DNA of 64,000 bases from Mycolicibacterium rhodesiae JS60 (GCA_000230935.2 AGIQ01000005.1:248001-312000), one strand, 5' to 3'; positions 43,011-51,324 are shown, counted from the first letter of the stretch. The notes: a model not told the origin generated them from the sequence alone. Made by a program: numbers and translations.

Positions 43011-44156
43011 ATGTCCGAACAGAATTCCGAGCTGCAGTCCACGGTGCGCGCGGCGCTGGCCAAGGTGATCGATCCTGAGCTGCGCAAACCCATCACCGAG
43101 CTCAACATGGTCAAGAGCATCGCTGTCGGCGACGACGGCGCCGTGCACGTCGAGATCTACCTGACGACGTCAGCGTGTCCGAAGAAGACCGAGATCAGCG
43201 AGCGGGTCACCCAGGCCGTCGCCGACGTGCCCGGCACCGCGGCGGTGACGGTCGCGCTGGACGTGATGAACGACGAGCAGCGCACCGAACTGCGCAAGCA
43301 GCTGCGCGGTGATGCCGCCGAACCGGTGATCCCGTTCGCCCAACCCGGCTCGCTGACCAGGGTGTACGCCGTCGCCTCCGGTAAAGGCGGGGTCGGTAAG
43401 TCCAGCTTGACGGTCAACCTTGCCGCTGCGCTGGCCGCCCGCGGACTGTCGGTCGGCCTGCTCGACGCCGACATCTACGGCCACTCGGTGCCGCGGATGA
43501 TGGGCACCAGCGACCGCCCCACCCAGGTCGAGTCGATGATCCTGCCGCCGGTCGCCCACGAGGTGAAGGTCATCTCGATCGCCCAGTTCACCCAGGGCAA
43601 CGCGCCGGTGGTGTGGCGCGGTCCGATGCTGCACCGCGCGCTGCAGCAGTTCCTGGCCGACGTGTACTGGGGCGATCTGGACGTGCTGCTGCTGGATCTG
43701 CCGCCGGGCACCGGCGACGTGGCGATCTCGGTGGCTCAGCTGATCCCCGGCGCGGAGATCCTGGTGGTGACGACCCCGCAGCTGGCGGCGGCCGAGGTGG
43801 CCGAGCGCGCGGGCGCGATTGCGCTGCAGACCCGGCAACGGATCGTCGGCGTGGTGGAGAACATGTCCGGGCTGCTGATGCCCGACGGCACCACGATGCA
43901 GATCTTCGGTGAGGGTGGCGGCCGGCAGGTCGCCGACAGTCTCACCCGGTCGGTCGGCGCCGAGGTGCCGCTGCTGGGCCAGGTTCCGCTGGATCCGGCC
44001 CTGGTGTCAGCCGGGGATTCAGGGGTGCCACTGGTGCTGTCGGCGCCGGACTCGGCGGCCGGCAAGGAATTGCGCGGTATCGCCGACAAGCTCGCCGCGC
44101 GGCGGCGCGGGCTGGCCGGGATGTCGCTGGGCCTAGATACCACCCGCCACCTGTAA
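43011..44156 (+). CDS. mrp: Mrp/NBP35-family Fe-S cluster carrier ATPase
   Basis: 381 residues from ATG 43011. The N-terminal MIP18 (DUF59) domain contains IDPELRKPITELNMVKSI (residues about 18-35). The ParA-type ATPase has Walker A with deviant Lys ASGKGGVGKSSLT (about 121-133), LLDADIYGHSVPRMMG, and LLLDLPPGTGDVAISVAQ. The Cys-x-x-Cys found in many Mrp proteins is not visible. Binds and transfers Fe-S clusters or acts in their assembly. The hairpin arm just after its stop has been separated from its partner by an IS element. Confidence 0.92.
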   Translation: MSEQNSELQSTVRAALAKVIDPELRKPITELNMVKSIAVGDDGAVHVEIYLTTSACPKKTEISERVTQAVADVPGTAAVTVALDVMNDEQRTELRKQLRGDAAEPVIPFAQPGSLTRVYAVASGKGGVGKSSLTVNLAAALAARGLSVGLLDADIYGHSVPRMMGTSDRPTQVESMILPPVAHEVKVISIAQFTQGNAPVVWRGPMLHRALQQFLADVYWGDLDVLLLDLPPGTGDVAISVAQLIPGAEILVVTTPQLAAAEVAERAGAIALQTRQRIVGVVENMSGLLMPDGTTMQIFGEGGGRQVADSLTRSVGAEVPLLGQVPLDPALVSAGDSGVPLVLSAPDSAAGKELRGIADKLAARRRGLAGMSLGLDTTRHL

Positions 44157-44177
44157 TTGCGATTTCGGCGCGAAAAC

Positions 44178-44192
44178 CGCCGCTGAGCGAAC
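44178..44192. repeat. left copy of 15-bp target-site duplication
   Basis: CGCCGCTGAGCGAAC, repeated exactly at 45521-45535; flanking bases on both sides differ, so the match is exactly 15 bp. Confidence 0.85.
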
Positions 44193-45520
44193 TGTTCTGT
44201 TCGGGGACATCGCTGACAGTTGTATGTCTCGGGACATCGCTGACACCTGAGTAGGGCTGGGACCAGCATGGTTGATGGCCCAGAAGGTGACGGCGATGGA
44301 CATTCGCATGGCGGCGGCGTTGGCCGGGCAGATCGAGAACGTGGCCCGGTTTTGTCGGGATAACCAGATCAGTCGGGAGACGTTCTACAAGTATCGCCGC
44401 CGCTTCCGTGACGGGGGTATCGAGGGGCTGCAGGAGCTGTCGCGGCGTCCGTTGACCTCACCGGGGCAGACTCCGGTTGAAGTCGAAGATCTGATCGTGT
44501 TGCGGCGCAAGCAGTTGATCGACGACGGCCGCGATCACGGTGCTCAGTCGATCGTGTGGTCGTTGCAGCGTGACGGTGTCGCGGTGCCGTCGGTGTCGAC
44601 GGTGTGGCAGATCCTGACTCGGCGCGGGGCGATCACTCCGCAGCCGCAGAAGCGGCCGAAGTCAGCGACGAAGCGGTTCTGCTTCGATCGGCCCAACGAG
44701 TGTTGGCAGTCCGACTGGACCGGATGGGCGTTGGCCGACGGCACCCTGGTGGGCATCGCGGGCAGCCTTGATGATCACTCCCGCTACATGGTGGGTATGC
44801 GGGCGGGTGCCGGCGACGCCGACGCCAGCCTGGTCTGGCAGGTCATCGTGGCGGGTATCGACGAATGCGGGATCCCGTCAATGTCGTTGTCGGATAACGG
44901 ACTTGTGTATACCGGACGGTTCCGCGCCTATGAATCGGCGTTCGAGTCCAATCTGCGGACCCTGGGCGTTCGAACGATCAATTCGGCGCCCTTTCACCCC
45001 CAGACCTGCGGCAAGATTGAACGGTTCTGGCAGACGTTGAAAAAGTGGCTCATGGCACGTGAACCCGCGACCACCGTGGACGAGCTCAACACCCTACTCG
45101 AGCAATTCCGAAGCTTCTACAACCATCAGCGACCCCATCGCGCCCACCGAGGCGCCACCCCCGCCGAGGTGTTTGATGCCACCACCAAAGCACGTCCGGC
45201 TGAGCGTCCAGTGCCGGCACCCGTCGTGGTCAGCCGCCACACCGTCGGCGAAACCTCGGGATACATCTTCGTCGCGCCCTACAAAGTTAACGTAGGCCTG
45301 CGCTGGGCCGGCCACAACTGCGACGTCATCCGCGACGGTGAGCACATCACCATCCTCAGCGGCACCACCCTGGTCCGGTCCTTCACCGCCGACCCCACCC
45401 GCAACTACCAGCGCGGCGACAAATCGACCCGGACCTACCGCACCCGCGAACCCAAACCGCCATCATGAGTGTCAGCGATGTCCCGAGACATAAGTGTCAG
45501 CGATGTCCCGAGACACCACA
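44193..45520. mobile_element. complete IS481-family insertion sequence, 1,328 bp
   Basis: The element begins TGT (44193) and ends ACA (45520), the terminal bases typical of this family. Its ends are inverted copies of each other for about 55 bp. Each end holds two copies of a 21-bp unit beginning TGTCTCGGGACATC: left at 44198-44218 (imperfect) and 44225-44245, right (inverted) at 45470-45490 and 45495-45515. It carries a single uninterrupted transposase gene and is flanked by a perfect 15-bp target duplication, so it looks intact and fairly recent. Confidence 0.9.
44275..45468 (+). CDS. IS481-family DDE transposase
   Basis: 397 residues from ATG 44275 (a TTG at 44272 is adjacent). The N-terminal helix-turn-helix NVARFCRDNQISRETFYKYRRRFRDGG (about residues 22-48) is followed by an HTH_29/HTH_32-type second domain. 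The rve catalytic core has the triad in QSDWTGWAL (Asp about 144), LSDNGLVYTG (Asp about 206) and TCGKIERFWQTLKKWL (Glu about 247). The C-terminal half contains an SH3-like segment. No frameshift or stop; expected to be active. Its stop sits just ahead of the first right-end repeat. Confidence 0.93.
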   Translation: MAQKVTAMDIRMAAALAGQIENVARFCRDNQISRETFYKYRRRFRDGGIEGLQELSRRPLTSPGQTPVEVEDLIVLRRKQLIDDGRDHGAQSIVWSLQRDGVAVPSVSTVWQILTRRGAITPQPQKRPKSATKRFCFDRPNECWQSDWTGWALADGTLVGIAGSLDDHSRYMVGMRAGAGDADASLVWQVIVAGIDECGIPSMSLSDNGLVYTGRFRAYESAFESNLRTLGVRTINSAPFHPQTCGKIERFWQTLKKWLMAREPATTVDELNTLLEQFRSFYNHQRPHRAHRGATPAEVFDATTKARPAERPVPAPVVVSRHTVGETSGYIFVAPYKVNVGLRWAGHNCDVIRDGEHITILSGTTLVRSFTADPTRNYQRGDKSTRTYRTREPKPPS

Positions 45521-45535
45521 CGCCGCTGAGCGAAC
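45521..45535. repeat. right copy of 15-bp target-site duplication
   Basis: CGCCGCTGAGCGAAC, identical to 44178-44192, directly after the ACA end of the IS. Confidence 0.85.
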
Positions 45536-45560
45536 GTAAACGCGCCGAAATCGCTGAGAA

Positions 45561-45965
45561 CTAGGTCGCGTCGGCGTCGAACGGGGCCGGGGTTCCGGGC
45601 GGCAGCGGTTCGGGTGCGGGCTTCGGCGGTGCCGGCTGCGGACCACCGGCGCTATGCGGCTTGTCGGGCGTCTCGAAGGCTTCCTTGATCCACGAGTCGT
45701 CACCGTCGAGCAGGTGTTTGGTCAACGCCGCGCGCGGCGTCATACCCCGCAGCTTCTGCAGCTCGGACAGCGGCTGGCGGAGGTCCTCGAACTCAGGCCC
45801 GAGATCCTCGCGGAGCTGGCTGGTCGCGCCGCTGATGTAGTCCCGGGCCTGCCGCAGCGAGTTGGACGTCCAGCGGATGGCGCCCGGCAGTCGTTCCGGG
45901 CCGAGGATCACCAGCCCGACGACGACCAGCAGGAGCATTTCGCCCCACCCGACGTTGGCGAACAT
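45561..45965 (-). CDS. tatB: twin-arginine translocase subunit TatB
   Basis: 134 residues. N-terminal membrane helix GWGEMLLLVVVGLVILGPERLP (residues about 6-27), with the Glu and Gly-Pro of the TatA/B family. An amphipathic helix (IRWTSNSLRQARDYISGATSQL), a charged region and a Pro-rich tail follow. With TatC it receives folded Tat substrates. It lies four bases after htrA, in the sigE-rseA-htrA-tatB order found in M. tuberculosis. Confidence 0.93.
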   Translation of the reverse strand: MFANVGWGEMLLLVVVGLVILGPERLPGAIRWTSNSLRQARDYISGATSQLREDLGPEFEDLRQPLSELQKLRGMTPRAALTKHLLDGDDSWIKEAFETPDKPHSAGGPQPAPPKPAPEPLPPGTPAPFDADAT

Positions 45966-45969
45966 CGCG

Positions 45970-47466
45970 TCAGTTGTCCGGCGCGGGGTTCACCGTCAGC
46001 GTGACCTTGCGGCCATCACGGATGACCTCGATCGGGGCGTCCTGCCCGATCTTGAGCTGGCGTATCGCGACCGCAAACTCGTCGGCGTCGGCGACGGTGC
46101 GGTTGCCGACCTTGACGACGATGTCGTTCTCGAGGATGCCGGCTTTCTCGGCGGGACTGCCGGCCTTCACGTTGGCCACCTGGGCGCCCTGCGCGAGGTC
46201 GTTGCTGACCGAGCGCGCCGACAGCCCGAGCGTGGGGTGCGAGACCTTGCCGTCCTTGATCAGCGCCTCAACGGTCTGTTTGACCTCGTTCACCGGGATC
46301 GCGAAACCGAGACCACTTGCGCTGTCGGACAACGACTTTCCGGCGGTGTTGACGCCGATTACCTCGGAGTTCATGTTGATCAGCGGGCCACCGGAGTTGC
46401 CGTGGTTGATCGAGGCGTCGGTCTGGATGGCGTCGATGACGGTGTCGGTGTCCGAACCCTCGCCGGACAGCGGGACGGGCCGGTGCAGCGCGCTGATGAT
46501 GCCGTGGGTGACGGTGCTGCGCAGACCCAGCGGGGCGCCGGCGGCGATCACCTCGTCGCCGACGTGGACCTTGTCGGAGTCGCCGAACCGGGCCACCGTC
46601 AGGTTGTCGACGTTGTCCACCTTGAGGACGGCAAGGTCGGTCTTCGGGTCGCGGCCGACCAGGTTGGCCGGCACCGCCTTGCCGTCGTTGAACACGACCG
46701 AGATCTTGAACTTGCTCGGGTTGTTCGCGGCGTCGGAGATGACGTGGTTGTTGGTGACGATGTAGCCCCGGCCGTCGACGACGACACCGGAGCCCTGGGC
46801 ACCCTCGTCGTCGCTGACCGCCTCGATCGTGACGACCGAGTCCGCCACCGATGCGGCGACCTTGGCGAACCGGCCCGGGGGCACCTCGCCACTGCTGTTG
46901 GTGGCCAGCGAGACCTTGGATGTGGTGAAGGCTTCGACGACCTCGGCGGTCTTGCGCCCCACCCAGCCGCCGGCAAAGCCGATCAGTAGCGCGACGATGC
47001 CCAGCACCGCCAGCGAGACGTACGAGACGCGACCGCCGAAGAGCACCTCGCGGACGCCGAGCTTTCCGGTGGGGCCTGCCGCCACGACGGGTGCGGCCTG
47101 CGCCAGCGCCGGTGTGCCCAGTCCTGCGGCGGCCGCCGGGTCCCGCCAGGGATCGTCAGGCTCGTCCGAATCGTCGTTTCCGGCGTCCAGCGCCCCAGCG
47201 TCGGCGGGATGGCGCTGCAACGACTCACCGGTGCCGGGCGGGCGGCCGAACGCTTCGCCGAGCACCGGGTCCGGCGGACGGTCCTTGGGCTGGAATTCGA
47301 CTTCGCCGCGGAACTTCGCCGGGCGCAGCTCCTCGGCGACGAACGAGCCATCGACACCCTGGGGGCGCCCGAAAGTGCGGGTGGCCGCCGGGTCGACCGC
47401 GGGCCGCGAAACGGGCCGCGGAGCCAGGCGGGGGCTGCTGCCGGAGTTGTCCTGATTGGAGCTCAA
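45970..47466 (-). CDS. htrA: HtrA/DegP-like membrane serine protease
   Basis: About 498 residues. Two in-frame TTG codons are possible; the one at 47466 has AGAGG six bases upstream, whereas for 47472 the same site is too close. A 145-residue cytoplasmic Pro-rich segment precedes one membrane helix (about 148-168). The trypsin-like domain has His in NNHVISD (about 241), Asp in PKTDLAVL (about 277) and Ser in NHGNSGGPL (about 358). One PDZ domain forms the C-terminus. Degrades or refolds damaged exported proteins; in M. tuberculosis its gene belongs to the SigE locus. Confidence 0.9.
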   Translation of the reverse strand: MSSNQDNSGSSPRLAPRPVSRPAVDPAATRTFGRPQGVDGSFVAEELRPAKFRGEVEFQPKDRPPDPVLGEAFGRPPGTGESLQRHPADAGALDAGNDDSDEPDDPWRDPAAAAGLGTPALAQAAPVVAAGPTGKLGVREVLFGGRVSYVSLAVLGIVALLIGFAGGWVGRKTAEVVEAFTTSKVSLATNSSGEVPPGRFAKVAASVADSVVTIEAVSDDEGAQGSGVVVDGRGYIVTNNHVISDAANNPSKFKISVVFNDGKAVPANLVGRDPKTDLAVLKVDNVDNLTVARFGDSDKVHVGDEVIAAGAPLGLRSTVTHGIISALHRPVPLSGEGSDTDTVIDAIQTDASINHGNSGGPLINMNSEVIGVNTAGKSLSDSASGLGFAIPVNEVKQTVEALIKDGKVSHPTLGLSARSVSNDLAQGAQVANVKAGSPAEKAGILENDIVVKVGNRTVADADEFAVAIRQLKIGQDAPIEVIRDGRKVTLTVNPAPDN

Positions 47467-47545
47467 GTTCAACCTCTATCCAAGCGCTCAGCCGCGAGCG
47501 CGCGCGATGGGACCGAGCACGAGGCTGCTCGACTTCACATCCACC

Positions 47546-47950
47546 CTACCGGCGCTTACGCCGGTCGCGGTCTGAGCCGTCAGCTAACTGATCGGCGAGT
47601 CCGGGCGCGGGCCCCACCGGCTCATCCGGCGTCGACTGCGGGATCTGCGACAACAGCCCCAACAGGCTGCTCGGCATGCTGATCGGCAGCGAATCACGCA
47701 GCGCGGCACGGGCCTGGGTCTGACCCTCGACCTCGGCGGCGCACTCCGCGCACAGCGACAAGTGATGCCCGGCGCGCAGGTGGGCATTCATCCGCAGCTC
47801 GCCGTCGACGTAGGCGGCGATGGCCTCGGTGGACAGGTGCTCGGTCGAGCCGAATTGGCGCGGTGCGCCGACGGGGGCGTCGCTCTGGGAGGCGAACTGG
47901 GAGGGAAGCCAAGAGAATGCTCGACGGAACATGTGTCCACGGTCGACCAT
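47546..47950 (-). CDS. rseA: anti-sigma-E factor RseA
   Basis: 134 residues from ATG 47950 with GAGAGGAG seven bases upstream. The zinc-associated anti-sigma motif HHLSLCAECAAEVEGQ (His-x3-Cys-x2-Cys, residues about 72-80) lies after STEAIAAYVDGELRMNAHLRAG. No membrane helix is visible, so it is a soluble ZAS protein as in M. tuberculosis, where it binds SigE and is lost under stress. Shares the operon with sigE upstream and htrA downstream. Confidence 0.9.
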   Translation of the reverse strand: MVDRGHMFRRAFSWLPSQFASQSDAPVGAPRQFGSTEHLSTEAIAAYVDGELRMNAHLRAGHHLSLCAECAAEVEGQTQARAALRDSLPISMPSSLLGLLSQIPQSTPDEPVGPAPGLADQLADGSDRDRRKRR

Positions 47951-48065
47951 CACTGCGCTCCTCTCGGCCGCGTCAATTTTTCGCGCCGCTAGGTCGAATG
48001 TAGCGCGCGCAGCGCCGGACGACACGACATGGCAGCCACTTTGTCCGGTGCCCGGACCGGACGGG

Positions 48066-48839
48066 CTAGGCCGATTCGGCGGTGAAGTCCGCCATTCCCC
48101 GCTGGCCGGAGTGTGTCGCGAGGTAATCACGCAGAGCCTGCCGACCACGGTGGATGCGGCTTCGCACGGTCCCCAGCTTGACGCCGAGCGTCGCGCCGAT
48201 CTCCTCGTAGGACAGACCTTCGATATCGCACAGGACCACTGCCGCACGGAATTCCGGAGCCAGCGAATCCAGCGCGGCCTGCAAGTCCGCGCCCAATCGG
48301 GAGTCGTGGTAGATCTGCTCGGGGTTGGGCTCGTCGGCAGGCACCCGGTCGTAGTCCTCGGGCAGGGCCTCCATGCGGATGCGACCGCGGCGGCGGACCA
48401 TGTCGAGGAACAGGTTCGTGGTGATGCGGTGCAGCCAGCCCTCGAACGTGCCGGGCTGGTAGTTCTGCACGGAGCGAAAGACCCTGATGAAGGTCTCCTG
48501 GGTGAGGTCCTCGGCGTCCTGCCGGTTACCCGACAGGCGATAGGCCAGCCGGTACACCCGGTCGGCGTGCTGTCGCACCAACTCATCCCAGGACGGCATG
48601 GCCGTCCGGTCGCCGGTGGCGTCGAACACCGCAGTGCCCTGCAGTTCCTCAGACGGTTCAACCCATTCCATATCGCCGTACTGCTCGGCGTGCGACATGT
48701 GGGCCGGAGCCATCAATGTGGTGGTCGTCGGATCCTCCTGGTCGATCTGCGACGACCGCTGGCTGCCGTCGATCGCATCAAGTGACACAACGCGAGCGCG
48801 TTCGGGCATATTCCGCGACCAGCGTGGCCCTTGTTCCAT
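48066..48839 (-). CDS. sigE: ECF sigma factor SigE
   Basis: 257 residues, the same length as M. tuberculosis SigE. A variable N-terminus of about 60 residues precedes WVEPSEELQGTAVFDATGD. Region 2 is MPSWDELVRQHADRVYRLAYRL...DAEDLTQETFIRVFRSV (about 80-125); region 4 is LCDIEGLSYEEIGATLGVKLGTVRSRIHRGR (about 205-240). Directs transcription of envelope-stress genes; sequestered by RseA. Alternative starts at Met-11 or Met-48 are possible, and SigE of M. tuberculosis is known to be translated from more than one start. Divergent from the methyltransferase gene; the 208-bp gap holds inverted repeats CAAACCT (48856) and AGGTTTG (48888). Confidence 0.95.
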   Translation of the reverse strand: MEQGPRWSRNMPERARVVSLDAIDGSQRSSQIDQEDPTTTTLMAPAHMSHAEQYGDMEWVEPSEELQGTAVFDATGDRTAMPSWDELVRQHADRVYRLAYRLSGNRQDAEDLTQETFIRVFRSVQNYQPGTFEGWLHRITTNLFLDMVRRRGRIRMEALPEDYDRVPADEPNPEQIYHDSRLGADLQAALDSLAPEFRAAVVLCDIEGLSYEEIGATLGVKLGTVRSRIHRGRQALRDYLATHSGQRGMADFTAESA

Positions 48840-49047
48840 GCCCGCTACCGTTCCCCAAACCTGTGTGGGGCGGATTTGAGCTAACTAAGGTTTGAGTAAG
48901 AAATGCTTTCGTTATCATTTCGTGCCCTGATCTGACGTCTTTCGCCCGGCGCGTCGAACTTGACGGGCGACGATCCGCGGCCCGGACCTGCCGGCTGGAC
49001 GGGCGCGCCTCCCAACCGGCGATCCGGTTGGCTCTACGCTGCTGAGA

Positions 49048-49716
49048 ATGGCCACCACCGAGGACGAATCAGGCCAGCCGGAGGCCAGTCGCGCCGACCG
49101 GATCCTCGCCCACGCCGAGGGTTCGATCTCCGAAGACGCCATCGTCGCGGCCGCCCGAGAGCGGGCCGTCGACGCAGGCGCCGGCGCGGTGACGCCGGCG
49201 GTCGGAGCGCTGCTCAGCGTGCTGGCGCGCTTGTCGGGCGGCAAAGCGGTCGTCGAAGTGGGCACCGGCGCCGGCGTGAGCGGGCTGTGGCTGTTATCGG
49301 GCATGCGCGAGGACGGCGTGCTGACCACCATCGACATCGAGCCCGAGCATCAGCGCACCGCCAAACAGGCGTTCAACGAGGCCGGGATCGGGCCGTCACG
49401 GACCCGACTGATCGCCGGCCGGGCCCAGGAAGTCCTGACCCGGCTCGCCGACGAATCCTATGACCTGGTGTTCCTCGATGCCGCGCCCGCGGATCAGGCC
49501 GAATTCGTGGTCGAGGGTGTGCGGCTGCTTCGACCCGGTGGCGTGATCGTCGTGCACCGGTCGGCTCTGGGTGGCCGCGCCGGGGACCCGGCGGCCAACG
49601 ACGCCGAGGTGATGGCGGTCCGAGAAGCCGCCCGGCTGATCGCCGAGGACGAGCGGCTCACCCCGGTCCTGATTCCGCTCGGTGACGGGATCCTGGTCGC
49701 GGCGCGCGACTACTAG
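49048..49716 (+). CDS. O-methyltransferase (Rv1220c-like)
   Basis: 222 residues, ATG 49048. SAM-dependent class I fold: VVEVGTGAGVSGLWLLSGM (motif I, residues about 69-87), TTIDIEPEHQRTAKQAF, YDLVFLDAAPADQAEFV (motif with the metal-binding Asp, about 140), LLRPGGVIVVHR. Similar to the cation-dependent COMT family. The substrate is unknown. Divergent from sigE, as in M. tuberculosis. Confidence 0.9.
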   Translation: MATTEDESGQPEASRADRILAHAEGSISEDAIVAAARERAVDAGAGAVTPAVGALLSVLARLSGGKAVVEVGTGAGVSGLWLLSGMREDGVLTTIDIEPEHQRTAKQAFNEAGIGPSRTRLIAGRAQEVLTRLADESYDLVFLDAAPADQAEFVVEGVRLLRPGGVIVVHRSALGGRAGDPAANDAEVMAVREAARLIAEDERLTPVLIPLGDGILVAARDY

Positions 49717-49736
49717 TTCACGACCCCGCGTCAGCA

Positions 49737-49762
49737 TCGCCGGGATGGCTGATTTCCGGCGA
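49737..49762. terminator. hairpin after the O-methyltransferase gene
   Basis: TCGCCGG (49737-49743) and CCGGCGA (49756-49762) form a 7-bp stem with a 12-nt loop, 20 bases past the stop. No U-tract follows. Confidence 0.4.
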
Positions 49763-49935
49763 GTTCGGGCCCAAGTTTGCTGATACTCGCCGTCAGTGCG
49801 CACTAGAGAACCCTCATCCGCTGCATTGCCCACGCCAAAGGGCTTCTATTAGTGCCGGTCAGATGATTTTCTCAGCCGCAGATAATTTGCCATGTGCACC
49901 ACTAACGGAATTCCAGCAAATTTCTTTCCGGGAAC

Positions 49936-49958
49936 GTTTATCGCGTCACTGGATAAAC
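49936..49958. repeat. inverted repeat in an A+T-rich non-coding stretch (49717-50143)
   Basis: GTTTATC (49936-49942), nine bases, GATAAAC (49952-49958). It sits in a 427-bp gap whose middle part (about 49850-50060) is much richer in A+T than the surroundings and holds no convincing gene. GGGAACG directly precedes the repeat, resembling an ECF-type -35, but no matching -10 was seen. Confidence 0.4.
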
Positions 49959-50143
49959 AAGATCTAAAACCGAGATGGCGTCGCGATCAAGAATCGCAGT
50001 TATCGAACAATATCGGCGGACATGGAATAACCTCGCTGCATACACGGTCGGCATCACCCCAAAGGTGATGTGTGGCAATGACATTGCGTGGATGTTTCAA
50101 ACTGGCCGGCGGCGGCCACATAGCGAGATCGAAGGGGGGACTC

Positions 50144-50575
50144 ATGGATCCGCGACTCAGCCTCGTGATGGTGACAGTATTGGTCGTGCCCTTCATCCTG
50201 TGCGGAATTGCCGCCCTGAGTCTCGACCTCTCGCAAAGTCGACGCGACCGTCGAGAGCGGGTCGTCGCACGCTGGGGCGAACTGCGCATCACCGAGAGTC
50301 TTCTGGTCGTGGGCTACCACCGGAACGCTCGAAGAATTCCGCTTGCCGGCCTGAGCGTCCGCATCACGGAATCCGGCCCGGCGTCCGACGGGCCGGACGC
50401 GCATCTGGTGCACCTGACCGTCACCGGCCACGACGGTGAGTCCATCCAGCGCAGTCAGCGCTACTCCGACGGCTCGCTGACCGCGGCCCGGATATTCGAG
50501 ATCATCTTCAACCGGACGAACACCGCAGCTGTCGCACCCGAGGCGCAGGCACCCACCCTGCATTGGGCCGCTTGA
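50144..50575 (+). CDS. small membrane-anchored hypothetical protein
   Basis: 143 residues from ATG 50144, preceded by GAAGGGGGG. One N-terminal membrane helix (LVMVTVLVVPFILCGIAALSL, residues about 7-27, written here in its core) is followed by a basic stretch RRDRRERVVARWGE. A soluble beta-rich domain (ELRITESLLVVGYHRNARRIPLAGLSVRITE) comes next. No known motif. The helix-then-basic pattern places the soluble part in the cytoplasm. Confidence 0.65.
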   Translation: MDPRLSLVMVTVLVVPFILCGIAALSLDLSQSRRDRRERVVARWGELRITESLLVVGYHRNARRIPLAGLSVRITESGPASDGPDAHLVHLTVTGHDGESIQRSQRYSDGSLTAARIFEIIFNRTNTAAVAPEAQAPTLHWAA

Positions 50576-50609
50576 CCGAACTCACGTTGAGCTCGACCGG
50601 GGTCGATGC

Positions 50610-50646
50610 TTGACGTGTGATTGAACAAGTGTTTAGTATCCTAAAC
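50610..50646 (+). promoter_or_regulatory. promoter and self-operator of the efflux-operon TetR gene
   Basis: TTGACG (50610-50615), 18 bp, TAGTAT (50634-50639) predict transcription starting at or next to the ATG at 50647, i.e. a leaderless mRNA. An inverted repeat GTTTAG-TATC-CTAAAC (50631-50646) covers the -10 and ends at the start codon, well placed for autorepression. Confidence 0.6.
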
Positions 50647-51324
50647 ATGCGTTCAACCGATCTGACGACAGCCGCGAGGATCCGCGACGCGGCTATCGAG
50701 CAGTTCGGCGCCCATGGCTTCACCGTCGGGGTGCGCGTGATAGCTGAAGCCGCGGGGGTCAGCCCCGGGCTGGTCATCCACCATTTCGGCTCCAAGGACG
50801 GCCTGCGCAAGGCGTGCGACGACTACATCGCCGAAGAGGTCCGCAGCGAGAAATCCGAGGCCATCCGCTCCACCGACCCGGCCACCTGGCTGGCTGCCGC
50901 CGCCGAGATCGAGTCGTTCGCGCCGATGATGGCCTACCTGGTGCGCAGCATGCAGTCCGGTGGCGAGCTGGCGAAAAATCTGTGGCGCACGATGTTCGCG
51001 AACGTCGAGAGCTATCTCAACGAGGGTGTCCAGGCCGGCACGGTGAAGCCCAGCCGCGACCCAGTCGCCCGGGCCAGATACCTCGGGATGGCCGGTGGCG
51101 GCGCATTTCTGCTCTACCTGCAACTGCACGACAACCCGACGGACTTGCGGGCCGTGCTGCATGACTACGCCAACGAGATGATGCTGCCGGCTCTCGAGCT
51201 GTACACCGAGGGCCTGCTCACCGACTCGACGATGTTCGACAGCTTCGCCGCCCACGGCGAGATCGTGACCAACCTCGAGGGAGGACCAGATGGCGATGGC
51301 ATCGGCACCGACGGCACGCACTGA
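50647..51324 (+). CDS. TetR-family repressor (Rv1219c-like)
   Basis: 225 residues from ATG 50647. The helix-turn-helix reads GVRVIAEAAGVSPGLVIHHFGSKDGLRKACDDY (residues about 27-60). Its 3' end overlaps the next gene by 35 bases. In M. tuberculosis the counterpart represses the adjacent exporter genes. The C-terminal 20 residues, read over the overlap, are Gly/Asp rich and probably disordered. Confidence 0.9.
   Translation: MRSTDLTTAARIRDAAIEQFGAHGFTVGVRVIAEAAGVSPGLVIHHFGSKDGLRKACDDYIAEEVRSEKSEAIRSTDPATWLAAAAEIESFAPMMAYLVRSMQSGGELAKNLWRTMFANVESYLNEGVQAGTVKPSRDPVARARYLGMAGGGAFLLYLQLHDNPTDLRAVLHDYANEMMLPALELYTEGLLTDSTMFDSFAAHGEIVTNLEGGPDGDGIGTDGTH

Larger units (their letters stand above)
44159..45554. 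terminator. bidirectional hairpin between mrp and tatB, split by an IS element
   Basis: GCGATTTCGGCGCG (44159-44172), right after the mrp stop, is perfectly complementary to CGCGCCGAAATCGC (45541-45554), just beyond the tatB stop. Without the IS and one copy of the target duplication the arms would enclose a 25-nt loop, i.e. a 14-bp stem between two convergent genes. The arms now lie about 1.37 kb apart. Confidence 0.6.

Noticed and set aside
47467..47472. First TTG (47472) as htrA start
   Set aside because: The AGAGG ribosome site directly abuts it; the TTG six bases later is correctly spaced.
48856..48894. CAAACCT/AGGTTTG in the sigE upstream gap as a defined MprA or SigH site
   Set aside because: The 25-base spacing and sequence do not match the known direct-repeat MprA box or a GGAAC/GTT promoter; noted only as an inverted repeat.
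49931..49960. GGAACG near 49931 as an ECF sigma promoter for the small membrane protein gene
   Set aside because: No CGTT-type -10 at 16-18 bp, and the start codon is about 190 bp away.
49975..50439. 154-codon plus-strand frame across the A+T-rich patch
   Set aside because: It has no ribosome site, no similarity, and overlaps the better-supported gene at 50144 in another frame.
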